Assembly: GCA_026770025.1 (NCBI GenBank)
Contig: JAMXDE010000004.1
Coordinates: 1,612,001 to 1,676,000, forward strand
Origin: Craspedostauros australis
Lineage: Eukaryota; Bacillariophyta; Bacillariophyceae; Mastogloiales; Achnanthaceae
DNA: 64,000 nucleotides
Direction: 5' to 3'
The position numbers and the translations under genes were made by a program. Every line of letters begins with the position of its first letter. The stretch's first letter is position 1. Under the pieces are notes generated by a model. That model worked only from the letters and a program-made list of their open reading frames with translations, searched no databases and was not told the DNA's origin. Positions 41,056-50,900 of this stretch are shown piece by piece.

Positions 41056-43800
41056 ATGGACACGGATCCCCGAAGTGATGGTGGCGACAATGACACTGGC
41101 AATGACACCGGACCTCGACAAGATGAGCACGATGACGACATCGCCCGTGGTGGCGGTGGCAACGAAGACCACACGATTCCTCCGCCACATTCCAGAGATG
41201 ATGATGAAGAGGTGGCCGCGTCATTCGCTCCAGTGCCTGTAACAACCAGAGCCACACAGTCAATGCAGGCAACATCATCAGCACCACCGTCGCCATCGCT
41301 ATCACCATCGCCGTTGTCTGCATCAACTGATGATGGCCTGGTCGCGACTTCGACCGCCACCAACAGCAGCAATGATAGCAGCGACACCAACGAAGGAACA
41401 TCTCCAACCATCTCAGCAACACCACCAACTTCGACAGAGTCGACGGCATCTGGCGCCGCCCACGACAAATCAAGCCGACGACAGCGGTCCTGGCAGCATC
41501 CCCCATTTTCAAGCGCACGGCATGCGCGCGCTTCCGCTGATGCCGCTATTGTGAATAGCGAGAAGCAAACAACTGAAGCTGCGGACCAGCTACCACCAAA
41601 GCTGGATGCTCGCCATCATTCCATGCTGGTCCAATCCGTGTCAGCTTCTGACGCGGTGCGTGCGAGTGGATTCAAAGGAGAAACACTGGCACACGAAGGG
41701 GAATCCTTGCAGCACCGACACGGCCAAATCTCCAAGACAATGGCGACGGAGGCAACGAGTAGAGTTTCCGCGTCGGAGGATGGATGTTATTCCCAACGAG
41801 AGTACGACACAACACAGATGATGATGATGGCGGTACATGCCCCAACGAATGCTCCTGTTGAACACGAAGGCGGCGATGGCCCAGAGTTATTCGATGGTGA
41901 TGGCTTCGATATGGATCATCCAGCAGCGACGGGAGCGTCAACGAGGTTCGTGGACTCGAGTACCCAAGATGCCACAACTGAGACGCATACCGAAACCCAG
42001 ACCGAGACACAGACGCGCACTCTCAGCCTCGAAACCTCATCTGAGAATGGGAACGGATCGAACTACTTGCTCGGGTCAAGCGCTGGCTCACCAACAGCAA
42101 CAGCGGCTGTGGCCGCGACTGCGATAGCAACTTCGACTCCACCAACCGGACCTTCCAATACCGTGGAAAGCGATGACACGGGAGGACTGCGGGCTACCGC
42201 CATCCTTGCTAGCAGTGGCATGACGGCCGATGACATCCGTGCAACGATCCTGCGAGAAGTTCAACGGTACAACCAGCAGATGGCAACTCCTCCAGCTCAA
42301 GTGGCCGTCGCAGAACCGATTTCAACCCCCCGGAACAGAACCGTTGAGCCCATCCAAACCACCGACGCAGGCGAGAACAAACGATCGCCGATTCGCCAAG
42401 ATCAAAGGCAACGCAAACGCATCTGGATCGCCGCCATCGCCATTTTCCTGGTCGTTGTCGCATCGGTTGTGATTGCCATCATGCTGGCCCTTGTGCTTCC
42501 CGCAAGTAACAACGGTGGAAACTCCGCAGCCGCGCAAAGCAATCCTACAGCCACACCACAACCAACCGGTATTCCGACCGTGTCGCCAAGCCTACGCCAA
42601 TCAGTTCCACCATCAAGCCAACCAACTCCCGATTTCCCTCGAATGGGCGCATTCACCGACATGCTGCGTGTTCTAGAGCCAATTCTGCAAGAATCGCCGA
42701 CATCCATCCAAAGAGAAGTGTTCAGAGATCCCACGAGCGTTCCGTACATCACATTGGACTGGTTGGCCAATGGCGACAATCCCTATCCGTCGCTTCTGCT
42801 TGCACAGGGGAATGCCGCAGCAACACGCCACTTACTGGAGTACTATGCGTTCGTGAGCCTGTACTACTCCATGGATGGACCCAACTGGTTCCCGCAGACC
42901 AATATCATGTCGGACTTGGATATCTGCGAATGGACCTCCGGCTTGACGATTGTGAGATGCAACGCGGACCGACACATCGTCGAGCTTGGATTGTCGCAGA
43001 GGAGGCTGGCGGGCACGATCGACCAAGCACTGTACCTTCTGACCGATTTGGAGGTACTGGACCTCAGCTGGAACAACATCACCGGATCCATCTCTTCTCA
43101 TATCGGTGCGCTGGATCAGCTCGTCACTCTTCGGCTACACGAATCCAATCTGTCGGATGAGATTCCGGCCGAGATCAGCAATTGCACCCAACTGATCGAG
43201 CTTCAGATGGAGAAATCGAACATCGAGGGCACACTGCCAACAACACTCGGGTGGTTGACCAACCTGCGATTGCTGCAGCTACAAGACAACCGCCTCAATG
43301 GGATAATTCCCACAGAGGTCGGGGATATGGAATCGCTGGAAATTATGAGGTTCGGAGCGAACAACTTCACCGGATCGCTGCCATCGCAGATTGGTCGATT
43401 GACCGCATTGCGGCGCCTATCCGTCCCTGAGAACAATCTCACGGGCGAAATTCCCGATGAAGTTGGTAACGCAATTGCTCTCAACCATGTGGACTTGACA
43501 ATCAACTCGATCAAAGGCAGGATTCCCACCAAGCTGGAAAACCTGACAGAGGTTGTATCCTTGGAGCTGGGAAGCAACGATCTCACTGGTCCCATCCCAT
43601 CTGAGTTGGGTCTTATGATCTCGCTCCAGCTTGTATCCCTCGACACCAACAGTCTCACGGGCACGGTCCCGACTGAACTAGGTCAGTTGACAGAGCTCGT
43701 CGAGCTTTGGCTGCAGTTCAATGATCTGATAGGGCCACTCCCGTCCGAGGTAAATCAGCTCACGACACTTAGGATAGTGGCAACAACATTCGAACAGTAG
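41056..43800 (+). CDS. Leucine-rich repeat transmembrane protein (diatom type)
   Basis: A 914-aa single-exon protein. Residues 1-455 are disordered, rich in Ser/Thr/Asp/Ala (SSSNDSSDTNEG-like) and include a TETHTETQTETQTRT run. One membrane helix (about 456-479, IAAIAIFLVVVASVVIAIML) follows a basic KRSPIRQDQRQRKR stretch, so the N-terminus is probably cytosolic. The outer part begins with a Ser/Thr/Pro stalk (about 490-535), then the cap typical of plant-type LRR proteins: LEYYAFVSLYYSMDGPNW and CEWTSGLTIVRC. Ten or so 24-residue repeats (LxxLxLxxNxLTGxIPxEL) fill about 639-910 without a C-terminal cap. There is no kinase domain. It probably acts as a surface receptor or adhesion protein. 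Many diatom genomes carry large families of this design. Ligand unknown. Confidence 0.85.
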   Translation: MDTDPRSDGGDNDTGNDTGPRQDEHDDDIARGGGGNEDHTIPPPHSRDDDEEVAASFAPVPVTTRATQSMQATSSAPPSPSLSPSPLSASTDDGLVATSTATNSSNDSSDTNEGTSPTISATPPTSTESTASGAAHDKSSRRQRSWQHPPFSSARHARASADAAIVNSEKQTTEAADQLPPKLDARHHSMLVQSVSASDAVRASGFKGETLAHEGESLQHRHGQISKTMATEATSRVSASEDGCYSQREYDTTQMMMMAVHAPTNAPVEHEGGDGPELFDGDGFDMDHPAATGASTRFVDSSTQDATTETHTETQTETQTRTLSLETSSENGNGSNYLLGSSAGSPTATAAVAATAIATSTPPTGPSNTVESDDTGGLRATAILASSGMTADDIRATILREVQRYNQQMATPPAQVAVAEPISTPRNRTVEPIQTTDAGENKRSPIRQDQRQRKRIWIAAIAIFLVVVASVVIAIMLALVLPASNNGGNSAAAQSNPTATPQPTGIPTVSPSLRQSVPPSSQPTPDFPRMGAFTDMLRVLEPILQESPTSIQREVFRDPTSVPYITLDWLANGDNPYPSLLLAQGNAAATRHLLEYYAFVSLYYSMDGPNWFPQTNIMSDLDICEWTSGLTIVRCNADRHIVELGLSQRRLAGTIDQALYLLTDLEVLDLSWNNITGSISSHIGALDQLVTLRLHESNLSDEIPAEISNCTQLIELQMEKSNIEGTLPTTLGWLTNLRLLQLQDNRLNGIIPTEVGDMESLEIMRFGANNFTGSLPSQIGRLTALRRLSVPENNLTGEIPDEVGNAIALNHVDLTINSIKGRIPTKLENLTEVVSLELGSNDLTGPIPSELGLMISLQLVSLDTNSLTGTVPTELGQLTELVELWLQFNDLIGPLPSEVNQLTTLRIVATTFEQ

Positions 43801-44139
43801 GAAAAGCACACATTGGATCGGAGATGACTGGATACGGCAAAGCGGTGTTCAGTGGAACATGAAATACGTGCGAATATGAGAGTCCTGCGATGACGTCACA
43901 TGTCATCAACGGCTTGTCTACTCTATTCACTTTCCTGCTCGTAAACTGCCGTGCGGGGATCTATGGGTGTTCTGCTCGGTTTAAAGTTTTGATGTGTAAT
44001 ACGAGCATCTCCAGTCGCTCTATCGATTAGCTACGAGCATACTGTTGAAAGTTCCCAGGGTTGGGTACACCGCTCACTTTTGTGGTTGTTTTGGGGCGAT
44101 GCATGGATGCACCGAGCTCGTGCACTCCTGGTGCCGAAT
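43801..44139. other. Convergent spacer
   Basis: 3' flanks of the LRR gene and the patatin-like gene; nothing recognised. Confidence 0.4.
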
Positions 44140-45201
44140 CTAAACACCGAAGGCCTTTCCGGCTGCGATGATTCTGTACGCTTCTTTCTCATCGAAAGTT
44201 GGATCCAGCATGTATCGGAAAAGGGACCAGTCGTCGCCAGACCGGACTCTCTTGCTGCAGATTGGATGATGCATAATGCTCACGCCACCATCCATGTGCC
44301 CATCCTTCCACAGGGTCTTGCCGGTGATGTAAGGAATCCATGCCGTCTGGATCAAGCGCTGTCGAAGTTCGGAGACGGTTGTGGGTCGGGTAAGGAAGGG
44401 CTTGACGTTCCAGGAAGGAAGCACGTTGGACCAACGAGAGGTTGAATCCGAAGAATCGGTGTTGCCGCTATCTTCCCTCGATGTAGATGACGTAAGAATT
44501 GCCAACTTCGACATCCACTCTGGTGGCTCTTCTTCGTCAATGTCCGCCAGCAATCCATCGATGAACATCGGCAGCATATCCGTGAGTGCCGCCGAGCCAT
44601 CGTACCACAGTTGCTGCATCGCTTGGGCCTGGTTCAAGATCTGTTCGTTTGTCCAGCCCCGAAGGGTAGCAACTGTTGCCAAACAACCAGCAGAGTAACA
44701 AACATACGTTTGATCCATCAACTGGTCTCTTGGAATGGATTGTAGCTGTCCAAGCCGATGAAAGAATCCAGAGAAACCGCCCCCTGGCACGTATAGGGAG
44801 TTCGAGATAACTTTTCGATCCACGTAACCTTCTTCTGGCCTTCTGTTGGCACTTGTAGGGTTGGCATGATTGGCATTGTTGGAAGTATGGATGGATGTCC
44901 TGGTCCGAGTCTCAAGATCTACACTGAAGTCTTTGAGAATATCCTTCGGCGATGGATGCCCGCGGCTGTCTTCGCCTCCGAAGAGCCTTCGGCTGGAGTG
45001 CACGAATGGGGATGACAGCGACCGCGACGGCAACGATGGACGCGTCAACCTGAAAGCGGCATTCCCCGCGCCTGCTACGAGGACTGCCATTGTTAGCACA
45101 AAGTACAGCAGCGCCGAAATGGTTTCTGTACTGCCCTGGGAATCTTGGATGACTTGGGATACTCTTCGCATAGATGCTCTGCTCGTGGATGCTCTTGTCA
45201 T
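44140..45201 (-). CDS. Patatin-like lipase with plastid-type leader
   Basis: A 353-aa protein from the ATG at 45201. The leader has a hydrophobic core (LLYFVLTMAVLVAGAGNAA) followed by FRLTRPSLPSRS: Ala-Phe at the cleavage site and an Arg/Ser-rich transit peptide, which predicts import into the complex plastid. Patatin features: the oxyanion-loop Gly run VPGGGFSGFFHRLGQL (about 138-153), the nucleophile elbow VCYSAGCLA with Ser170, and the dyad Asp304 in DGHMDGGVS. The elbow reads CxSxG where most patatins have GxSxG. It likely hydrolyses acyl lipids in or at the plastid; the substrate is not predictable. The frame is open further upstream to 45315, but that part has no leader features. Confidence 0.75.
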   Translation of the reverse strand: MTRASTSRASMRRVSQVIQDSQGSTETISALLYFVLTMAVLVAGAGNAAFRLTRPSLPSRSLSSPFVHSSRRLFGGEDSRGHPSPKDILKDFSVDLETRTRTSIHTSNNANHANPTSANRRPEEGYVDRKVISNSLYVPGGGFSGFFHRLGQLQSIPRDQLMDQTYVCYSAGCLATVATLRGWTNEQILNQAQAMQQLWYDGSAALTDMLPMFIDGLLADIDEEEPPEWMSKLAILTSSTSREDSGNTDSSDSTSRWSNVLPSWNVKPFLTRPTTVSELRQRLIQTAWIPYITGKTLWKDGHMDGGVSIMHHPICSKRVRSGDDWSLFRYMLDPTFDEKEAYRIIAAGKAFGV

Positions 45202-46143
45202 GTTTGCGGTTTGTTGGCCCCTGGTATTGGTGTGATTTAATTGGTGATGCTGGTTATAAACGAGGTACGGTGGTCTTGTTGCTGTGGTAGGTTGGCGTGG
45301 ATGATTGATACGCACGGTGTGGCTGTTATTATGATTGCTGTGGTGTTATCGTTCTTGGCTTGTTATGATTGCAATTGTGTAGATGCATGCTCGCGTACTC
45401 CCAACAACAACAGCTGGCGATTCTGCATTTGTATGTCCACAGCACACGCTGTGCTGCAACCACACCTCATTTGGGAAACTTGTATCCTCTCCGAAGAAAT
45501 GATGCAGATCCACCAGCTACAGACTTGCGAGACTGTATGAAGGAAGACGCAAATCAACCAGGGGGAACAAGAGCGAAGATGGGACGAACTTGTAATTGGC
45601 CGTGGATGGGGATCAGGGATCATCCCCAGCATCCTGAGAAAGATGCCGGTTGTCTGCATCTGCGCTTTGTGGCACATGTCACAGATCCGCGTCACTGTTG
45701 CTGGTTTGCGAATTTGATTTCCAGTCCCACGGACGATGGATTTGTCCGATCATCACAACCTTTTTCGCCAGCCATTTTCTTGTTTTGGGCTTCGCCGCAC
45801 ACGAACCACTCTCGAACGATGTTTCCTGTTGGCAGCACAACCAACTTGTGAAAGAAGTGTCGTGATGGCAACGAACTATGTCCTCAATTCCAACACCAAC
45901 GTTGGGAGAAGTGGGCTACCAGACACAGCAGGGGTGCGGTTGCGGAACGCAGGCATTATATGATTGAAACAATGGTCGAGAATTTTGTCACCCCCGAGAA
46001 GGCTTGGGTTGCTCCTGGCGACACCTTGGCTGCCCACGATATTGCAAACATCTCATAAATTTTGCAAACATTTGCAACAGCAACACAAATCGCAACAAAT
46101 CGCAACAGCATAACCGCTCACGGGCATTACGTAAGACTCCACC
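45202..46143. other. Divergent intergenic region
   Basis: About 940 bp between the minus-strand patatin gene and the plus-strand TLC gene. It must hold both promoters. A CAACAAATCGCAACA-type direct repeat lies at about 46085-46108. No gene recognised. Confidence 0.5.
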
Positions 46144-47424
46144 ATGACCCCACTTCAAGAAGGAACCGATGATGACCTCGTCATCGTGCCAAGGTCTCAA
46201 GTGCTCGACTACAGCAACATCTTTCAATATGGCTGGTCCACCGTAAACCTGCTCATGGCCACCTGGATCTTCGCCGCTGCTATCGACATTCTCTTGCATC
46301 GGATCTCGTACCAAGGCATCAATACAACATACAAGGAACTGGCACTCCACAAGCGCAAGAACGTCGTCACCTATGCCATGCAGCTTATCGTGACAACTTT
46401 CGCACTCGTCTTGCAAATCTACGGTGGATGGGAGGTGATCTTCCAATTTCAGGATTCCAACAACGACCTCGATCGTATGAACTGGTCTTCCTACGCCTTG
46501 CAACTCATCATCGTGCTGTATCTTTGGGAAGTGATCTACAGACAATCCATCGGCTGGCCGCTGCTGATCCATCATGTGGCAACCCTTCTCATCGCACAGC
46601 TGGTGACTGCGTCGATCCACGACGTAGGGGATCTATCGTATTTTCGAATCAGCGGCCTGTTGGGAATGTATGCGACGACGGAACAATTCAGGTGAGCACC
46701 GTGCGTGATGTTAATTCGTCGATTGCAAGAAGTTTGGTGATCAAGCGATGGGCTGAACACGAGAGCGCTGCCACATGTGTGTTCACACCAAACTAACCCG
46801 CTGTTCCTTTCATTCATGCATCTCCCATCTTGTCAACCTTTCGGCATATACTGCACGAATGTACATTCCACCGACCTACCAAAACGTGCAAACTCCATTC
46901 ACCATTGAATCTCCAGCTTCGTCGCGCTATTCTGCTTCCGACTGGATCTGTTCCCGTCTTGGCATTGTGCCCTCTTTTACTTGGCCGCAGCGCAGGCCTT
47001 CATCATGAAGACCATGATCACCGCCGTTGGATTCGCATACTTCGTGTCTGCATTTCTCTTGGATGGGACGGAGACAGGGCTGAACTGGCTGTGGTTTTGG
47101 AGGATCTCCTTCATTCCATTGATCATCGTGCTATACTCCGCACAGATGTATGCCGTCCACATTCTGTACTCGTTGGCAGTCCGATTCCGCAAGAATGACG
47201 ACAGTGACGACGACGACAGTGACGACGACGGCGACGATAACGACAGTTTCAGCACCGAGATCACCGTGGGGGACATTGAAACTGGAGACGATAGCAATAA
47301 CGCCGACGACCACATTCACAACGTGGACGCAACAGAGAATCAGGAGCCCGCTTCCTTCGTCGGAAAGAAACGAAAGAGTAAAAAATGGGCTGGTGGAAGA
47401 TCAAGACACAGGAACTCGGTGTGA
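46144..47424 (+). CDS. TLC-domain (TRAM/LAG1/CLN8-like) membrane protein
   Basis: Two exons, 46144-46691 and 46917-47424 (351 aa), joined at a phase-2 GTGAGC...CTCCAG intron; the junction reads EQFS|FVALFCFRLDLF. At least six hydrophobic helices are visible: VNLLMATWIFAAAIDIL, MQLIVTTFALVL, YALQLIIVLYLWEVIY, LLIHHVATLLIAQLV, MKTMITAVGFAYFVSAFLL and ISFIPLIIVLYSAQMYA. The His pair in LLIHHVATLL (143-144) sits where ceramide synthases and other TLC proteins carry their conserved HH. The C-terminus is first acidic (KNDDSDDDDSDDDG) and ends basic (GKKRKSKKWAGGRSRHR), possibly an ER-retention tail. Likely ER membrane; ceramide synthase activity or lipid sensing are both possible, and without the full Lag1 motif I do not choose. 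Confidence 0.75.
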
Positions 47425-47553
47425 CGAGAGCTGGTCATGTCTCAAGTGATGAACTCTGACAACGAAGGATACAATCCTCTCTAGAGAATAGAATACGCCG
47501 CACGCTGAACATAAACCTTGACAGTGATCGGATAGAACAGTTTAGACACACTA

Positions 47554-47942
47554 TTATAGAGCCCAATGGGACGGCTTAAACCTGTGGTCGTAGTAGCTGA
47601 TACCTGGCAGAGCTTGATGCGCGGATTATCTGTTTCCTTGCTGCTGTGCTGTCTGTGAGGGTGGTCGCGCTGTTGTTTGCGTCTGAGAAAGACGTTGGTC
47701 ATACTCGTGGGACCCTTTTATCTGATTCCGAGGAGAGTGCGGGTGTCGTCTGAGCTCCATAGGATGCTTAGACCTAGATCCAAGGGCTGCATGAAGGAGA
47801 CTCTAACTTCCAAACCGCTCTAGCTTCCAAGCATCTTCGTGTTCGGATCTTGCGGGAATGAGGACATGCGAAGGTTTCACGGTCTATCAAATTTACTTGT
47901 CTACGTATGTATGGTAGAATCAGTGTTGATTTAGCTCTATTG
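47554..47942. repeat. Probable solo LTR
   Basis: A 389-bp segment starting TTATAGAGCCCAA and ending TTTAGCTCTATTG, the same terminal pattern as the LTRs at 30554 and 36700 (TAATAGAGCCCAA ... TTTAGCTCTATTA). The interior is different. No partner LTR and no clear target-site duplication is seen. It ends 17 bp from the stop codon of the minus-strand ATPase gene and so probably forms that gene's 3' UTR. Confidence 0.5.
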
Positions 47943-47959
47943 CTGATGTCGTTGGCGCA

Positions 47960-50900
47960 TCATGGACGCCCGATAAATTCACTGCGCTCTTGTAGCAACG
48001 CCGCCTTCTGACTGGCACCCCATTCCTGATACAGCCGAACTGCCTCGTTGAAATGATAGACCGCCCCCTCTGTGTCGCTCTCCAACAACATGTGCTCGCC
48101 CAGCCGTTCGTTTGCCAGTGCTTGATTTTGGGAGGATCCCGTCCGTGCAGAAATCCGGATTGCGTCTTGGTACAGCTTGACGGCAGCCCGGAATTCACTG
48201 TCTCGCTTTCTCTTCTTGTGTGCCTTCCATGCGGCTCTCTCTGCCTCGAGGATGGCGAGACAATGCACGGCATTTGGGTTCTTCTGCTTCACAGCAAGGC
48301 GAAGAGCTTTGCGCGATGTATGGGCCAGCTGCTTGATCTTGGAGCGTTTGCTTCTTGAAAGTTGCTTGTTTTGGTGCCCAACAATTGTTGCAACCAAAGA
48401 GGAAAGGAATCTCGTGGTTGTTGACAAAATGTTTCCAGGCGTAAACTTTATGCCATTGTCGTGTGCCTCGATCACAATCTTGACAGCATATTCGTAGTCA
48501 CCAAAGTATGTCGCTGTGAACAGTCTAATTTGAAGCACGCCAGACCATAGCGCTTCATCCTTGGTTTGCTTGATGCGCTCCATGACCAATGCTTCATTGA
48601 AGACTTCGCCGACAAGGAGGGTCTGTTGGTCGGAGCGCCCCCTTAGATTCAAGACCATTTGCCATCTAATGGACAGCTGCTCAGCTGGCTTGTGCTGGCT
48701 GTAGTCTTCGCAGACCTTCGTGTATGTGGAAAAGTCTGCGTCCAAGCCTTCCAATGGCTTCGCAGTTAGAAGGCACAGGTCCAGGTAGAAGAGGATGGCC
48801 CACATCGCGATCTGAGTATCGCCACCAGCCATACCTTGTGGGTGGGCATCCAGCAATGGCTGCTTGCAATCTTCATACGGAATGAGGTTGTTGATCACCA
48901 TGCCGTACGCGACCATAGTCGCGCGAGCCGCTGCCGAATTGCTGTTTGTTTCGTTCATTTTCATTGCATAGTTGGCGTACAGCCCTCCGGCTTCCATATC
49001 GCCCAGAATGGGGCCGAGCAACATACCTAGGCTTACAATGGCAATTGGCGTGAAGCTGGTCCTTCCTGTCGTCATTGCATTATTGATAGAATCGACCATG
49101 ATCAGAGTGAGTATGCCTGGATCGCAAATCGATGCACTCCACCCATGCCTGTCGATGGTGTTCATGATGAGTTCGTCCATGGGATCTTCAGACGGCTGCA
49201 TGGAATCCAAGTACTCAACCGTCCACTTCTTTGCGGATGCCTTCAGCTTCATGAGTTTTGTGATGACTGTGAATAGCCTCATGGTGCTGTTCTTGGGGTA
49301 TCGATACCCAAGCTTGGCCATCAACTCGGTGCCCAGATTCAACACATCGCTCGCTTTGGTTTGCTGAATCATGGCGAGGTCTCCCTCCATCAGGACATGA
49401 TACGCCCTCATCTTGTCGATCAATGGAGAGTCCGTTTGCTTGATCACCTCATTGCCGTACTTCTTCATCTTGTCAAACCTGTTGCTCACATAAGCACACT
49501 CTGCGGCTGACGAGAAGAGTTGGAGGCTCATGTTGTATTGGGACCGCCAGTGATCAGCTGGCATCATATCGATGGCGTTTTGGAAGTACCTGAAAGCCGG
49601 TCGGAAGGCTGCATGCGATGCAGCAATGGTACCAGCGTCGAAGTTGAGCTTCGCAACCTGGAAACGTCGTGTTTGTGTGATATCAGTACCTTCCGTTGAC
49701 ATCAACGATGCTGATGACTGCAGTGACGATGGGTACAGTGGAACCATGTCCAAGCGACTGTTGAGGAGATTCACCACCACGAACAACGACGACTCGAAGT
49801 CATCCAGCGACAACCTATCCATCAGGATGAGTCCGATGCGGTGCTGCAGCTCCAGAAGGTGCACCTTCGATGCGATCATTCCAAGCGCTGCTTCCTGGAC
49901 CTTGTCGTGGATGAACGAATACGCAGCTGCTGTGGAGGTCTGTGCCGCAAGCGAGGATTCATCGGCTAAGTGGGCGTGGGCCTTGTCAGTAGTAGTGTGA
50001 GCCTCGATGAGTCCCTCCTCTTCGTAGATCTTCAGGATGCCCAACCATTCATTCTCGGTTGCCGGTGGTGGCCCACCAAACAGCATTTCGTACAATGCAC
50101 GATGCCCGTCCTCGCCCGCTGCATCGTTCGCCACAAATCCCTCCAGCGCCGTTCGCAACAGCAGCCACGAAAACGTAGATCCAAGACAAGCGGCCAGCGG
50201 CAGCAGGTACTTCGCCGTATCGATCTGCTGCAGCTTCAGTTCCATCAGCTCCACCACGTTGATGGTTGCTGGAGTCTCTCGCTTGATCTGATCGTTGTCC
50301 CACACCCACTTCATCGATGCGATGTCGTATGACAGCTGGGTGTCCTTGACGAGCATCCGAATGAACTGCTGGACAAAGAAGACGTTTCCATCCGTCTTCT
50401 TGTACGCAATTTCCGCTAGTCCGTAGCTGCTGCTGCTGCTGTTGGCAGTCTCAGCAGTGCCGTTATCGCAGCCCTCGCTACCTTCCTCGCCATCGGCGTA
50501 GATCCCCAATAGCTGCTTGACCATTCCATGGACGTTGTCCAGAGATAGATTGTTGACCTCGAGATCGACGTAGCGGATGAAGCGCTGGCGCTTCTTCTTC
50601 TGAATGGATGACAGCATCTGGCCAACCAGATCGGCTGTGTGGGATGTGGCTACTGAAGCCAAGTCCGAAGCACGGCCGTTGCTGGCTCCCTCCATGTTGA
50701 CGAGGTTGGATCGGAAGCAGATGACGACCATGAGAGAGGAGATGGTGGTATCAAGCATCCATGACTCGATCATGTTGAGTGATTCCTTGTCTGCCCATTG
50801 GACATCGTCGGATACCCACACGAGGGGACAGCAACTGCAGATGATCTTGATGAATCGCCGGAAGGCGAACTTGAGTCGAATGGACTGCTCCTTGAAGCCT

